Source: Astropecten irregularis
Taxonomy: Eukaryota > Echinodermata > Asteroidea > Paxillosida > Astropectinidae
DNA length: 64,000 nt
Direction of reading: 5' to 3'
Assembly (NCBI GenBank): GCA_963971285.1
Contig: OZ020258.1
Span: forward strand, 5,580,001-5,644,000
The notes below the pieces were generated by a model. The model was not told where the DNA came from. It ran no database searches and worked only from the letters and a program-made list of their open reading frames with translations. Below, piece after piece: positions 25,893 through 36,857 of the stretch; within the stretch, counting starts at the first letter, position 1, and every line of letters begins with the position of its first letter. The position numbers were made by a program, and so were the translations under genes.

Positions 25893-26500
25893 CTGCATCG
25901 TACTTGGGCGTGGGATACCATGTCCGAATTATATCATGGACATACACATTTATTCCCGGACCGGCTTGCATCATACTGGGCGTGGGATACCATGCCTGAG
26001 TTGCATCAGGGACAGACAAATTTTACCCTAGACCAGCCTGCATCATACTATGCGTAGGATACCCTGCCCCCGTCACCCTTGTACACTATCCATACTGGGC
26101 GTGGGATACCCTGCCTGAGTTGCATCATGGACAGACAAATTTAACCCCAGACCAGCCTGCATCATACTATGCGTAGGATACCCTGCCCCCGTCACCCTTG
26201 TACACTATCCATACTGGGCGTGGGATACCCTGCCTGAGTTGCATCATGGACATACAAATTTTACCCTAGACCAGCCTGCATCATACTATGCGTAGGATAC
26301 CCTGCCCCCGTCACCCTTGTACACTATCCATACTGGGCGTGGGATACCCTGCCTGAGTTGCATCATGGACAGACAAATTTAACCCCAGACCAGCCTACAT
26401 CATATAGGCGTAGGATACCCTGCCTGAGTTGTATCAGGGGCATACAAAATAATTTAACCCCAGACCGGCCTGCATCATACATCACCTGCATCACCCTTGT
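25893..26500. repeat. 119-bp minisatellite
   Basis: Units contain ATACTGGGCGTGGGATACC, TGCCTGAGTTGCATCA, GACAGACAAATTTAACCC and CAGACCAGCCTGCATCATAC. ATACTGGGCG begins at 26092, 26211 and 26330, an exact period of 119 bp. Outer units are diverged. A further partial unit at 26788-26870 lies beyond an inserted element. Confidence 0.9.
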
Positions 26501-26501
26501 A

Positions 26502-26787
26502 CACTGAAAAAAAAAATCCTCACACGCTTTAGAAATTGTCCCATGCACAAACCTATGCACGAAGGCTGGAAACTAGACCGTATGTTACTGGCTATGCCAA
26601 AAATAATCAATGACCGTTTCATGTCACAACTCATATTGATCCCATTGGGTTACGCGAGCTTGCCTATAAGTGTAACATGAAACAGTCTTTGGTATAGTCG
26701 GTAACATTCGGTCAAGTTCCTAGTATTCGTATTGTTTGTACACGGCACGGATTCATTGCTAAAGCGCATGAGCATTTTTTTTCAGTG
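26502..26787. mobile_element. Element inserted in the 119-bp minisatellite
   Basis: Ends CACTGAAAAAAAAAATCC and TTTTTTTTCAGTG, with GCTTTA / TAAAGC a little further in. It also has an inner inverted pair, CCGTTTCATGT and ACATGAAACAG. 286 bp, no coding capacity. No clean target duplication was found. Confidence 0.65.
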
Positions 26788-27047
26788 CACAAATTTAACC
26801 CTAGACCGGCCTGCATCATACTGGGCGTGGGATACCATGCCTGAGTTGTATCAGGGGCATACACATTTATCATCACACTAATAAATTGAGTAATGGTGTT
26901 GCTTGGGACTGTTGTTATATACTTCGCAAATTATTCTTGAGTTCCCCCTTTTCAATTTGTATCGTTTGTTTCCAATTCTTCCTGATGTGCACAATAAGTC
27001 CAAATAAACTCGCTCCATGCTCACAGTTCTTGATTGGCATTAAACTT

Positions 27048-27300
27048 AAAGGTAATATCATACTTAGGCCCTATGTTTTTTTTTTTGTCAAAGAAATGCA
27101 GATTCATGAGCTAAAATATCAAGAAAGATACAATAACATTTATCTGTGACATTTCCAGTCCAAAACAGTGCCCACTTTTTGAGAAAACAATGATAAACGC
27201 CTCGTGGTATTTCCAAATCTTTTCACAGTAGTAATTGATTTGACTCTTTTCTGGATAAAATACAGTATTTCAGGCAGAAACGTTCTTCTACTTTTACAAA
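27048..27300 (+). mobile_element. MITE family A copy, 3'-truncated
   Basis: Starts AAAGGTAATATCATACTTAG and loses homology after ATTTCAGGCAGAAACG. It sits just left of an intact copy in the opposite orientation. Confidence 0.75.
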
Positions 27301-27314
27301 AGCAGGGTCTGGTT

Positions 27315-27675
27315 AAAGGTAGTATCATACTTTTGTAAGAAACCAAAACAGAAATGTTCACAGATTTACGTAAAACTTACATGGTATGAAGAAGGTGGTG
27401 GTAGAAACATACCGTTAACATTTTTCCGACTGAAATGGTGTATTTATCCAGAAATTAGTAAAACAACGACCGAAAATCTTTTTGATCTTTTAAAAGATCA
27501 AAAATAAAAGAGACAAGATTTAAGAAATACTGTGGCCGTTTTCACCGTTTTCTCAAAAAGTGGGCAAACGTATGGAACTAAAATTTTCACAGATGATTGT
27601 AGCTGTATCTGTCTTGATATTTTTGCCCATGAATCTGTATTTCTGTGATAAAAACCAAAGTATGATACTACCTTT
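27315..27675 (-). mobile_element. MITE family A copy, near-consensus
   Basis: Left junction GTTAAAGGTAGTATCATAC, right junction GTATGATACTACCTTTAAG. It carries a perfect central palindrome built on GATCTTTTAAAAGATC. One of the best-preserved copies and a good reference for the family. Confidence 0.9.
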
Positions 27676-27990
27676 AAGTAAGAGTAAATTTCTTTCTAGT
27701 GATATTTGTTATGGTATTCTAAATCCCCTTAAAAGAAAGCCAATTGTTCGAAGCTTGGCTTTTTTTTTGGCCGAAATGTAGCAATGTTTTAACTTAGCTT
27801 CTTACCATTTTCCACGAGAAACATGCAACCTCTTTGTTTATTTCGCCTTCTTTGTATAATGTTTTTTATTTTGAATACAGAAATGTAATTTTAAAAAGAA
27901 AAGAATGAATGAAAACATTTTGACAAGAAAAGAAAGTAGTTCATAAGAAACAGAATTCAAGCAATTTGTGAATTTTTAAAACAAAAAGAG

Positions 27991-28460
27991 ATGAGTATCG
28001 ATTTAGCTCAGTGGGCTTCGAACCCCACCGAGATGGGGCACTGAGAGAAATAGCTTTAGTCTCTTTTTCCGATCCACTGAGCTACGGCTCACCTCGATCA
28101 AACTTGGCTTAAAATCACCTTAAATTATTTCACACTGCCGTGGTGCAATCAATTAATGATGTAAGACGCTGCAATGCAGAATTTCAGTATAGCGCCACCA
28201 ATCAAGAATTCTGTCCGAACTGTACAAAATGCGACCACTAGATGGCGCACTTCAACTCTGAAGTTGGCAATGACTCAATAATTATTTGTATTGCACCATC
28301 AAAAACCTTATGGATATAATATGGAATTCTACAGATGTATTTTGGGTGAGCCACGGCCCAGTGACTCTGATTTCGAGACTAAAGCGATCTTCAATATCGC
28401 AGTCCCCACCGGCAAACGCCTGTGATCAAGGGGTTGCGTTGCCGCTGGGCTAACTCGAAA
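27991..28460. repeat. Array unit 1 core: paired tRNA-like modules
   Basis: Minus-strand module at 27991-28095 (B-box-like GGTTCGAAGCC read on the minus strand, A-box-like TAGCTCAGTGG). Plus-strand module at about 28348-28470. This is the most diverged core: it reads ATTCTGTCCGAACTGTAC where others have ATTCTGGCCAGCTTTAC, and the variable-arm hairpin is mutated (GCCTGTG). Confidence 0.7.
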
Positions 28461-28713
28461 CTCACCTTTTTATTTTTTTTCCCCCTCTAAATTCTCTTGC
28501 CAATAATCCTTTCTTACATTTTATATTCGCTTTTAGCTAAGAATAATAATTTCCCATAATTTTCCTCTTGTGTTATACCCATAATTTTTGTTTTTAAGTT
28601 TCAACCCTGTATTTTACCCTTTTTCCTAGGAAAGGGTTTGGCTTTGCCAGTTTTTGAAACTTGGGACGAGGATCTGGCCCCTAAAAACTGTTCTCTTTTC
28701 AAGCTAATGCCTT

Positions 28714-29036
28714 CAAAGATATAGTATCATACTTTGGTAAAGTTGATGAAACAGCTGCGGTCTGTTCATAATTTGAATTGTCATGAAATAAAAACAAACC
28801 TGTGAATTTGTCAGCTAAAGTGACCAATGGAAACAGCAGAAAACAGCGAAAACCCGTTGCATTTGTTACGCAAAATTATTATAAGATACATGTTTTGATC
28901 TCGGAGAATCAAATCTGTTTTAGGTATTTTGTTTTACTCATTTCTGGATAAATACAGCACTGTAATTTATACGTATATCTGTGAACACGTCTGAACACGT
29001 CTGTTTTGGTTTCCTACCGAAGTATGATAGTATACC
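28714..29036 (+). mobile_element. MITE family A in array unit 1
   Basis: ATAGTATCATACTTTGG to AAGTATGATAGTATACC. The GATCTC-centre subfamily, with CAGCTGCGGTCTGTTCATAA. The 3' half is shortened by an internal loss. Confidence 0.8.
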
Positions 29037-29486
29037 AAAATTACCGGCGTAGTATTTTCGAAACGATGTAGGAAGTTCAAAGGTACAGCTTTGCAGGTGA
29101 ACCACGATTATACTTTTTTGAATCGTCATCAGTTGTCATTCGTTTAGATCTTGAAAAACTGACACGAATGTGTCATGACTTTGTGGAATTTCATAGAAAT
29201 GAAACAATTTATCTCAGTGCCGTAAACTGTAAGGCTCTGTTTTTTAAGATAGACCTTATAATAAACTCAACACAGGTTTCCCATTTACACGTGTATCATT
29301 GTTTAAATCTGGCAAAAGCCACAAGGATTAGTTTATTTCGTCTTCTTTGTATAATGTATTTTGTTTTGTATAAACAGAAATGTAATTTAAAAAAAAGAAT
29401 TAATGAAAACATTTTGAAAAGAAAAGAAAGTAGTTCATAAGAAACAGCATTCAAGAACTAATTTGTGAATTTTAAAACAAAAAGAG

Positions 29487-29960
29487 ATGAGTATCGATTT
29501 ACCTCAGTGGGTTTCGAACCCCACCGAGATGGGGCACTGAGAGAAATAGCTTTTGTCTCTTTTTCCGATCCACTGAGCTACGGCTCACCTCGACCAGACT
29601 TGGCTAAAAATCATCTTATATTATTTCACACTGCCGTGGTGCAATCAATTAATGATGTAAGACGCTGCAATGCAGAATTTCAGTATAGCGCCACCAATCA
29701 AGCATTCTGGCCAGCTTTACAAAATGCGATCACGAGGTGGCGCACTTCAACTCTGAAGTTAGCAATGACTCATTATTTGTATTGCACCATCGAAAACCTT
29801 ATGGATATAATATTGATTTCTACTGGTTTATATCGGGTGAGCCATGGCCCAGTGGTACTGAGCTCGAGACTAAAGCGATCTTCAATATCGCAGTCCCCAC
29901 CGGCAAACGCCGGTGATCAAGGGGTTGCGTTGCCACTGGGCTAACTCGAAACTCACCTTT
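29487..29960. repeat. Array unit 2 core: paired tRNA-like modules
   Basis: Minus-strand module at about 29487-29592, plus-strand module at about 29837-29957. An open frame of 159 codons (29465-29944) spans the core but has no recognised domain. Confidence 0.7.
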
Positions 29961-30217
29961 TTATTTTTTTTCCCTCTAAATTCTCTTGCCAATAATCCTT
30001 TCTTACATTTTAGGTTGGTGTTTAGCTAAGAAAAATACATGTCCATAATTTTCCTCTTGTATTATAGACTACCCATAATTTTTGTTTTCTGTACAAAGAT
30101 TTAACTCAGTATTTTGCCTTTTTCCTAGGGAAGGGTTTGGCTTTGCCAGTTTTTGAAACTCGGGACGAGTATCTGGAACCCCTAAAAAAAACTATTCTCT
30201 TTTCAAGCTAATGCCTT

Positions 30218-30599
30218 CAAAGATATCATACTTTGGTAAAGTTGATGAAACAGCTGCGGTCTGTTTATAATGATTTGTCATGGAATAGAAACAAACCTGT
30301 GAAATTGTCAGCTAAAGTGACCACTGGAAACAGTAGAAAACAGCGAAAACCCGTTGCAATTGTTATGCGAAATTATAAGATACATGTAATTGTGAGGTTT
30401 TGGTCTCGGAGATCAAAATTGTTTTCGGTATTTTGTTTTACTAATTTCTGGATAAATACACCATTTCAGGCAGTACCAGGTGTAACGGTATGTTTCTACC
30501 ATCACCATCTTCATACCCTGTAGTTTAAACGTAAATCTGATGAGAACACGTCTGTTTTGGTTTCCGCTACCAAAGTATGATAGTATACCAACATTACCG
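30218..30599 (+). mobile_element. MITE family A in array unit 2
   Basis: Same position in the unit as the copy at 28714. Centre GGTCTCGGAGATC, right end AAGTATGATAGTATACC. Confidence 0.8.
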
Positions 30600-31040
30600 G
30601 CGTAGTATTTTCGAAACGATGTAGGCCTATGGCAATTTAGTTCAAAGGTACAGCTTTGCAGGTGAACCACGATTATAATTTTTTGAATCGTCAGTTGTCA
30701 TTCGTTTGGATCTTGAAAAACTGACACGAATGTGTCATGACTTTGTGGAATTTCATAGAAATGAAACATATTATTTCAGTGCCGTAATCTGTAAGGCTCT
30801 GTATTTTAAGATAGACCTTATAATAAACTCAACACAGGTTTCCCATTCACACGTGTATAAAATTGTTTAACTGTGGCAAAAGCCAAAAGGTTTAGTTTAT
30901 TTCGTCTTCTTTGTATAATGTATGTATACAGAAATTTAATTTTAAAAAGGAAGAATTAATTAAAACATTTTGAAAAGAAAAGGAAGTAATTCATAAGAAA
31001 CAGAATTCAAGCAATTTGTGAAATTGAGAACAAAAAAGAG

Positions 31041-31515
31041 ATGAGTATCGATTTACCTCAGTGGGTTTCGAACCCCACCGAGATGGGGCACTGAGAGAAA
31101 TAGCTTTTGTCTCTTTTTCCGATCCACTGAGCTACGGCTCACCTCGACCAAACTTGGCTAAAAATCATCTTATATTATTTCACACTGCCGTGGTGCAATC
31201 AATTAATGATGTAAGACGCTGCAATGCAGAATTTCAGTATAGCGCCACCAATCAAGCATTCTGGCCAGCTTTACAAAATGCGACCACGAGGTGGCGCACT
31301 TCAACTCTGAAGTTAGCAATGACTCATAATTTGTATTGCACCATCAAAAACCTTATGGATATAATATTGATTTCTACTGATTTATATCGGGTGAGCCACG
31401 GCCCAGTGGTACTGAGCTCGAGACTAAAGCGATCTTCAATATCGCAGTCCCCACCGGCAAACGCCGGTGATCAAGGGGTTGCGTTGCCGCTGGGCTAACT
31501 CGAAACTCACCTTTT
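31041..31515. repeat. Array unit 3 core: paired tRNA-like modules
   Basis: On the minus strand TAGCTCAGTGG is followed 60 nt later by GGTTCGAAACC, an A-box/B-box pair, and then a T6 run. On the plus strand GTGAGCCACGGCCCAGTGG begins the second module, which ends before CTTTTTATTTTTTT. The 145-codon open frame at 31061-31498 covers both. Confidence 0.75.
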
Positions 31516-31763
31516 TATTTTTTTCCCCCCCTCTAAATTCTCTTGCCAATAATCCTTTCTTACATTTTATATTCGCTTTTAGCTAAGAATAATAATTTCC
31601 CATAATTTTCCTCTTGTGTTATACCCATAACTTTTGTTTTTAAGTTTCAACCCTGTATTTTGCCTTTTTTCCTAGGAAAGGGTTTGGCTTTGCCAGTTGT
31701 TGGAACTCGGGACGAGTATCTGGAACCCTTAAAAGATATTCTCTTTTCAAGCAATAATGCCTT

Positions 31764-32143
31764 CAAATATATCATACTTTGGTAAAGTTGATGAAACAGC
31801 TGCGGTCTGTTCATAATGATTTGTCATGGAATAGAAACAAACCATGTGAAATTGTCAGCTAAAGTGACCATTGGAAACAGTAGGAAACAGCGAAAACTGT
31901 TGCAATTGTTACGCCAAATTATAAGTAGTACATGTATACATGTCAATTCTGAGGTTTTGATCTCGGAGATCTAAATTGTTCTTGGTATTTTGTTTTACTC
32001 ATTTCTGGATAAATACACCATTTCAGGCAGTACCAGGTGTAACGGTATGTTTCTACCATCTTCATACCCTGTAAAGTTATACGTATCTGTGAACACGTCT
32101 GCTTTGGTTTCCTATCACTGTATGATAAAAATTATAGTACACC
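31764..32143 (+). mobile_element. MITE family A in array unit 3
   Basis: Shares ACATGTATACATGTCAATTC and CTCGGAGATCTAAATTG with units 4 and 5. The right end is altered to ATCACTGTATGATAAAAATT, as in unit 5. Confidence 0.8.
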
Positions 32144-32602
32144 AACCATACCGGTGTGGTATTTTCGAAACGATATTTTCGAAACGATGTATGCCAATTC
32201 AGTTCAAAAGTAAAACTTTGCAAGTGAACCACGATTATAATTTTTTGAATCGTCAGTTGTCATTCGTTTGGATCTTGAAAAACTGACACGAATGTGTCAT
32301 GACTTTGTGGAATTTCATAGAAATGAAACAATTTATCTCAGTGCCGTAAACTGTAAGGCTCTGCATTTTAAGATAGACCTTATAATAAACTCAACGCAGG
32401 TTTCCCATTCACACGTGTATATTGTTTAACTCTGGCAAAAGCCACCAGGATTAGTTTATTTCGTCTTCTTTGTATAATGTATTTTGAATACAAAAATGTA
32501 ATTTTAAAAAGAAAAAAATTAATGAAAACATTTTGAAAAGAAAAGGAAGTAATTCATTAGAAACAGAATTCAAGCAATTTGTGAAATTGAAAACAAAAAG
32601 AG

Positions 32603-33080
32603 ATGAGTATCGATTTAGTTCAGTGGGTTTCGAACCCCAACGAGATGGGGCACTGAGAGAAATAGCGTTTGTCTCTTTTTCCGATCCACTGAGCTACGGC
32701 TCACCTCGACCAAACTTGGCTAAAAATCATCTTATATTATTTCACACTGCCGTGGTGCAATCAATTAATGATGTAAGACGCTGCAATGCAGAATTTCAGT
32801 ATAGCGCCACCAATCAAGCATTCTGGCCAGCTTTACAAAATGCGACCACGAGGTGGCGCACTTCAACTCTGAAGTTTGCGATGACTCATTATTATTTGTA
32901 TTGCACCATCAAAAACCTTATGGATATAATATTGATTTCTACTGGTTTTTATCGGGTGAGCCATGGCCAGTGGTACTGAGCTCGAGACTAAAGCGATCTT
33001 CAATATCGCAGTCCCCACCGGCAAACGCCGGTGATCAAGGGGTTGCGTTGCCACTGGGCTAACTCGAAACTCACCTTTTT
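32603..33080. repeat. Array unit 4 core: paired tRNA-like modules
   Basis: As unit 3, but a single-base loss in the plus module (CCATGGCCAGTGG) breaks the open frame found in units 2, 3 and 5. This suggests the frame is not under coding constraint. Confidence 0.7.
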
Positions 33081-33333
33081 ATTTTTTTTCCCTCTAAATT
33101 CTCTTGCCAATAATCCTTTCTTACATTTTAGATTGGTGTTTAGCTAAGAAAAATACTTGTCCATAATTTTCCTCTTGTATTATAGACTACCCATAATTTT
33201 TGTTTTCTGTACAAAGATTTAACTCAGTATTTTGCCTTTTTCCTAGGGAAGGGTTTGGCTTCGCCAGTTTTTGAAACTTGGGACGAGTATCTGGAACCCT
33301 TAAAAGATATTCTCTTTTCAAGCAATAATGCCT

Positions 33334-33713
33334 TCAAAGATATCATACTTTGGTAAAGTTGATGAAACAGCTGCGGTCTGTTCATAATGATTTGTCATGG
33401 AATAGAAACAAACCATGTGAAATTGTCAGCTAAAGTGACCATTGGAAACAGTAGAAAACAGCGAAAACTGTTGCAATTGTTACGCCAAATTATAAGTAGT
33501 ACATGTATACATGTCAATTCTGAGGTTTTGATCTCGGAGATCTAAATTGTTCTTGGTATTTTGTTTTACTCATTTCTGGATAAATACACCATTTCAGGCA
33601 GTACCAGGCGTAATGGTATGTTTCTACCATCACCATCTCCATACCCTGTAAGTTATACGTGAATCTGTGAACATTTCTGTTTGGGTTTCCTACCAAAGTA
33701 TGATAGTACACCA
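33334..33713 (+). mobile_element. MITE family A in array unit 4
   Basis: Near-identical to the unit 3 and 5 copies but keeps the ancestral right end AAGTATGATAGTACACC. Confidence 0.8.
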
Positions 33714-34170
33714 ACCATACCGGTGTGGTATTTTCGAAACGATGTATTATATGGTAATTCAATTCAAGTAGAGCTTTGCGAGTGAACCACGATTATACTT
33801 TTTTGAATCGTCAGTTGTCATTCGTTTGGATCTTGAAAAACTGACACGAATGTGTCATGACTTTGTGGAATTTCATAGAAATGAAACATATATCTCAGTG
33901 CCGTAAACTGTAAGGCTCTGTATTATTTTTTAAGATAGACCTTATAATAACCTCAACACAGGTTTCCCATTCACACGTGTATATTGTTTAACTCTGGCAA
34001 AAGCCACAAGGATTTGTTTATTTCGTCTTCTTTGTATGATGTATTTTATTATGTATACAGAAATGTAATTTTAAAAAGAAAAGAATTAATGAAAACATTT
34101 TGAAAAGAAAAGAAAGTAATTCATAAGAAACAGAATTCAAGCAATTTGTGAAATTTAAAACAAAAAAGAG

Positions 34171-34645
34171 ATGAGTATCGATTTACCTCAGTGGGTTTCG
34201 AACCCCACCGAGATGGGGTACTGAGAGAAATAGCTTTTGTCTCTTTTTCCGATCCACTGAGCTACGGCTCACCTCGACCAGACTTGGCTAAAAATCATCT
34301 TATATTATTTCACACTGCCGTGGTGCAATCCATTAATGATGCAAGACGCTGCAATGCAGAATTTCAGTATAGCGCCACCAATCAAGCATTCTGGCCAGCT
34401 TTACAAAATGCGATCACGAGGTGGCGCACTTCAACTCTGAAGTTAGCAATGACTCATTATTTGTATTGCACCATCGAAAACCTTATGGATATAATATTGA
34501 TTTCTACTGGTTTATATCGGGTGAGCCATGGCCCAGTGGTACTGAGCTCGAGACTAAAGCGATCTTCAATATCGCAGTCCCCACCGGCAAACGCCGGTGA
34601 TCAAGGGGTTGCGTTGCCACTGGGCTAACTCGAAACTCACCTTTT
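34171..34645. repeat. Array unit 5 core: paired tRNA-like modules
   Basis: Nearly identical to unit 2, including CGATCACGAGGTGGCGC and CCATGGCCCAGTGG. Open frame 34191-34628. Confidence 0.7.
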
Positions 34646-34899
34646 TATTTTTTTTCCCTCTAAATTCTCTTGCCAATAATCCTTTCTTACATTTTAGATT
34701 GGTGTATAGCTAAGAAAAATACTTGTCCATAATTTTCCTCTTGTATTAAAGACTACCCATAATTTTTGTTTTCTGTACAAAGATTTAACTCAGTATTTTG
34801 CCTTTTTCCTAGGGAAGGGTTTGGCTTCGCCAGTTTTTGAAACTTGGGACGAGTATCTGGAACCCTTAAAAGATATTCTCTTTTCAAGCAATAATGCCT

Positions 34900-35270
34900 T
34901 CAAAGATATCATACTTTGGTAAAGTTGATGAAACAGCTGCGGTCTGTTCATAATGATTTGTCATGGAATAGAAACAAACCATGTGAAATTGTCAGCTAAA
35001 GTGACCATTGGAAACAGTAGAAAACAGCGAAAACTGTTGCAATTGTTACGCCAAATTATAAGTAGTACATGTATACATGTCAATTCTGAGGTTTTGATCT
35101 CGGAGATCTAAATTGTTCTTGGTATTTTGTTTTACTCATTTCTGGATAAATACACCATTTCAGGCAGTACCAGGTGTAACGGTATGTTTCTACCATCTTC
35201 ATACCCTGTAAAGTTGTGAACACGTCTGTTTTGGTTTCCTATCACTGTATGATAAAAATTATAGTACACC
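34900..35270 (+). mobile_element. MITE family A in array unit 5
   Basis: Like the unit 3 copy, with a short loss before GTGAACACGTCTG and the altered right end. Confidence 0.8.
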
Positions 35271-35727
35271 AACCATACCGGTGTGGTATTTTCGAAACGA
35301 TATTTTCGAAACGATGTATGCCAATTCAGTTCAAAAGTAAAACTTTGCAAGTGAACCACGATTATACTTTTTTGAATCGTCAGTTTTCATTCGTTTGGAT
35401 CTTGAAAAACTGACACGAATGTGTCATGACTTTGTGGAATTTCATAGAAATGAAACATATATCTCAGTGCCGTAAACTGTAAGGCTCTGTATTTTAAGAT
35501 AGACCTTATAATAAACTCAACACAGGTTTCCCGTTCACACGTGTATATTGTTTAACTCTGGCAAAAGCCACAAGAATTAGTTTATTTCGTCTTCTTTGTA
35601 TAATGTATTTTGTATACAGAAATGTAATTTTAAAAAGGAAAAATTAATGAAAACATTTTGAAAAGAAAAGAAAGTAGTTCATAATAAACAGAATTCAAGC
35701 AATTTGTGAAATTGAAAACAAAAAGAG

Positions 35728-36210
35728 ATGAGTATCGATTTACCTCAGTGGGTTTCGAACCCCACCGAGATGGGGCACTGAGAGAAATAGCTTTAGTCTC
35801 TTTTTCCGATCCACTGAGCTACGGCTCACCTCGATCGTAGATTGCCCAAAATCATCTTATATTATTTCACACTGCCGTGGTGCAATCCATTAATGATGCA
35901 AGACGCTGCAATGCAGAATGTCAGTATAGCGCCACCAATCAAGCATTCTGGCCAGCTTTACAAAATGCGACCACGAGATGGCGCACTTCAACTCTGACGT
36001 TGGCGATGACTCATAATTATTTGTATTGCACCATCGAAAACCTTATGCATATAATATTGATTTCTACTGGATTATATCGGGTGAGCCACGGCCCAGTGGT
36101 ACTGAGCTCGAGACTAAAGCGATCTTCAATATCGCAGTCCCCACCGGCAAACGCCGGTGATCAAGGGGTTGCGTTGCCGCTGGGCTAACTCGAAACTCAC
36201 CTTTTTGGTG
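35728..36210. repeat. Array unit 6 core: paired tRNA-like modules
   Basis: Both modules are present, with small differences in the middle (TCGATCGTAGATTGCCC). Downstream sequence diverges from other units from about 36210, with T-runs of different length and no MITE. Confidence 0.7.
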
Positions 36211-36492
36211 TTTTTTTTTTCCTCTAAATTATCTTGACAATAATCCTCTCCTAAAGTTTAGATTCGTGTTTAGCCAAAAATAAAACTTTCCAATATTTTC
36301 CTCGTGTGTAATACCCATCATATTTTTGTTTTCTGCGTTAAGTTGTAACTAAGTTTTTTTGCCGTTTTCCTATGGAAAAGTTTTAGTGTCGTGGACTAAA
36401 AAAGCAAACCATTCTCTTTGCGAAATTGTTTGTAATATTTTCATTCCTATATATTTTAACCTGAAAACTCACACTTATACGATGTACTAATT

Positions 36493-36857
36493 AAAGGTAG
36501 TTTCATACTTTGGTTTTTGTCAAAGAAGTACAGATTCATAGGCAGAAATATCAAGACAGATACAGTAACAGCCCTCTGTGAACATTTCAGTCCTATACGC
36601 TGCCCACTTTTTGAGAAAATTGTGAAAAACGGCCACAGTATTTCTTAAGTATTTTCTCTTTTATTTTTGATCTTTTAAAAGATCAAAAAGATTTTCGGTC
36701 GTTGTTTGACTAATTTCTGGATAAATACACCATTTCAGGCGGAAAAATGTAACGGTATGTTAATTTCTACCACCACCATCTTCATACCCTGAAAGTTATA
36801 CGTAAATCTGTGAACATTTCTGTTTTGGTTTCTTTCCAAAGTATGATACTACTTTTA
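36493..36857 (+). mobile_element. MITE family A copy right of the array
   Basis: Left junction ATTAAAGGTAGTTTCATAC, right junction GTATGATACTACTTTTAAG. Perfect GATCTTTTAAAAGATC centre. Confidence 0.88.

Larger units (their letters stand above)
27830..36420. repeat. Six-unit tandem array, period about 1.5-1.57 kb
   Basis: The landmark ATGAGTATCGATTTA occurs at 27991, 29487, 31041, 32603, 34171 and 35728, giving spacings of 1496, 1554, 1562, 1568 and 1557 bp. Each unit has, in order, an A+T-rich lead, a minus-strand tRNA-like module, a foldback middle, a plus-strand tRNA-like module, a T-rich spacer, then (units 1-5) a family A MITE and the GTGTCATGACTTTGTGG block. Units differ by scattered substitutions and small indels. 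The last unit decays after about 36210 and lacks the MITE. The array looks formed by duplication of a unit already holding the MITE. Confidence 0.95.

Noticed and set aside
25770..26057. A 95-codon gene
   Set aside because: Most of the frame is the 119-bp minisatellite.
31041..31140. Ordinary tRNA genes on the minus strand of the array
   Set aside because: A and B boxes are present but 60 nt apart, and the acceptor and D stems do not form.
28348..36185. Functional selenocysteine or serine tRNA genes in the array
   Set aside because: The anticodon-like hairpin and long variable-arm-like hairpin are present, but acceptor and T stems do not pair and the B box is degenerate.
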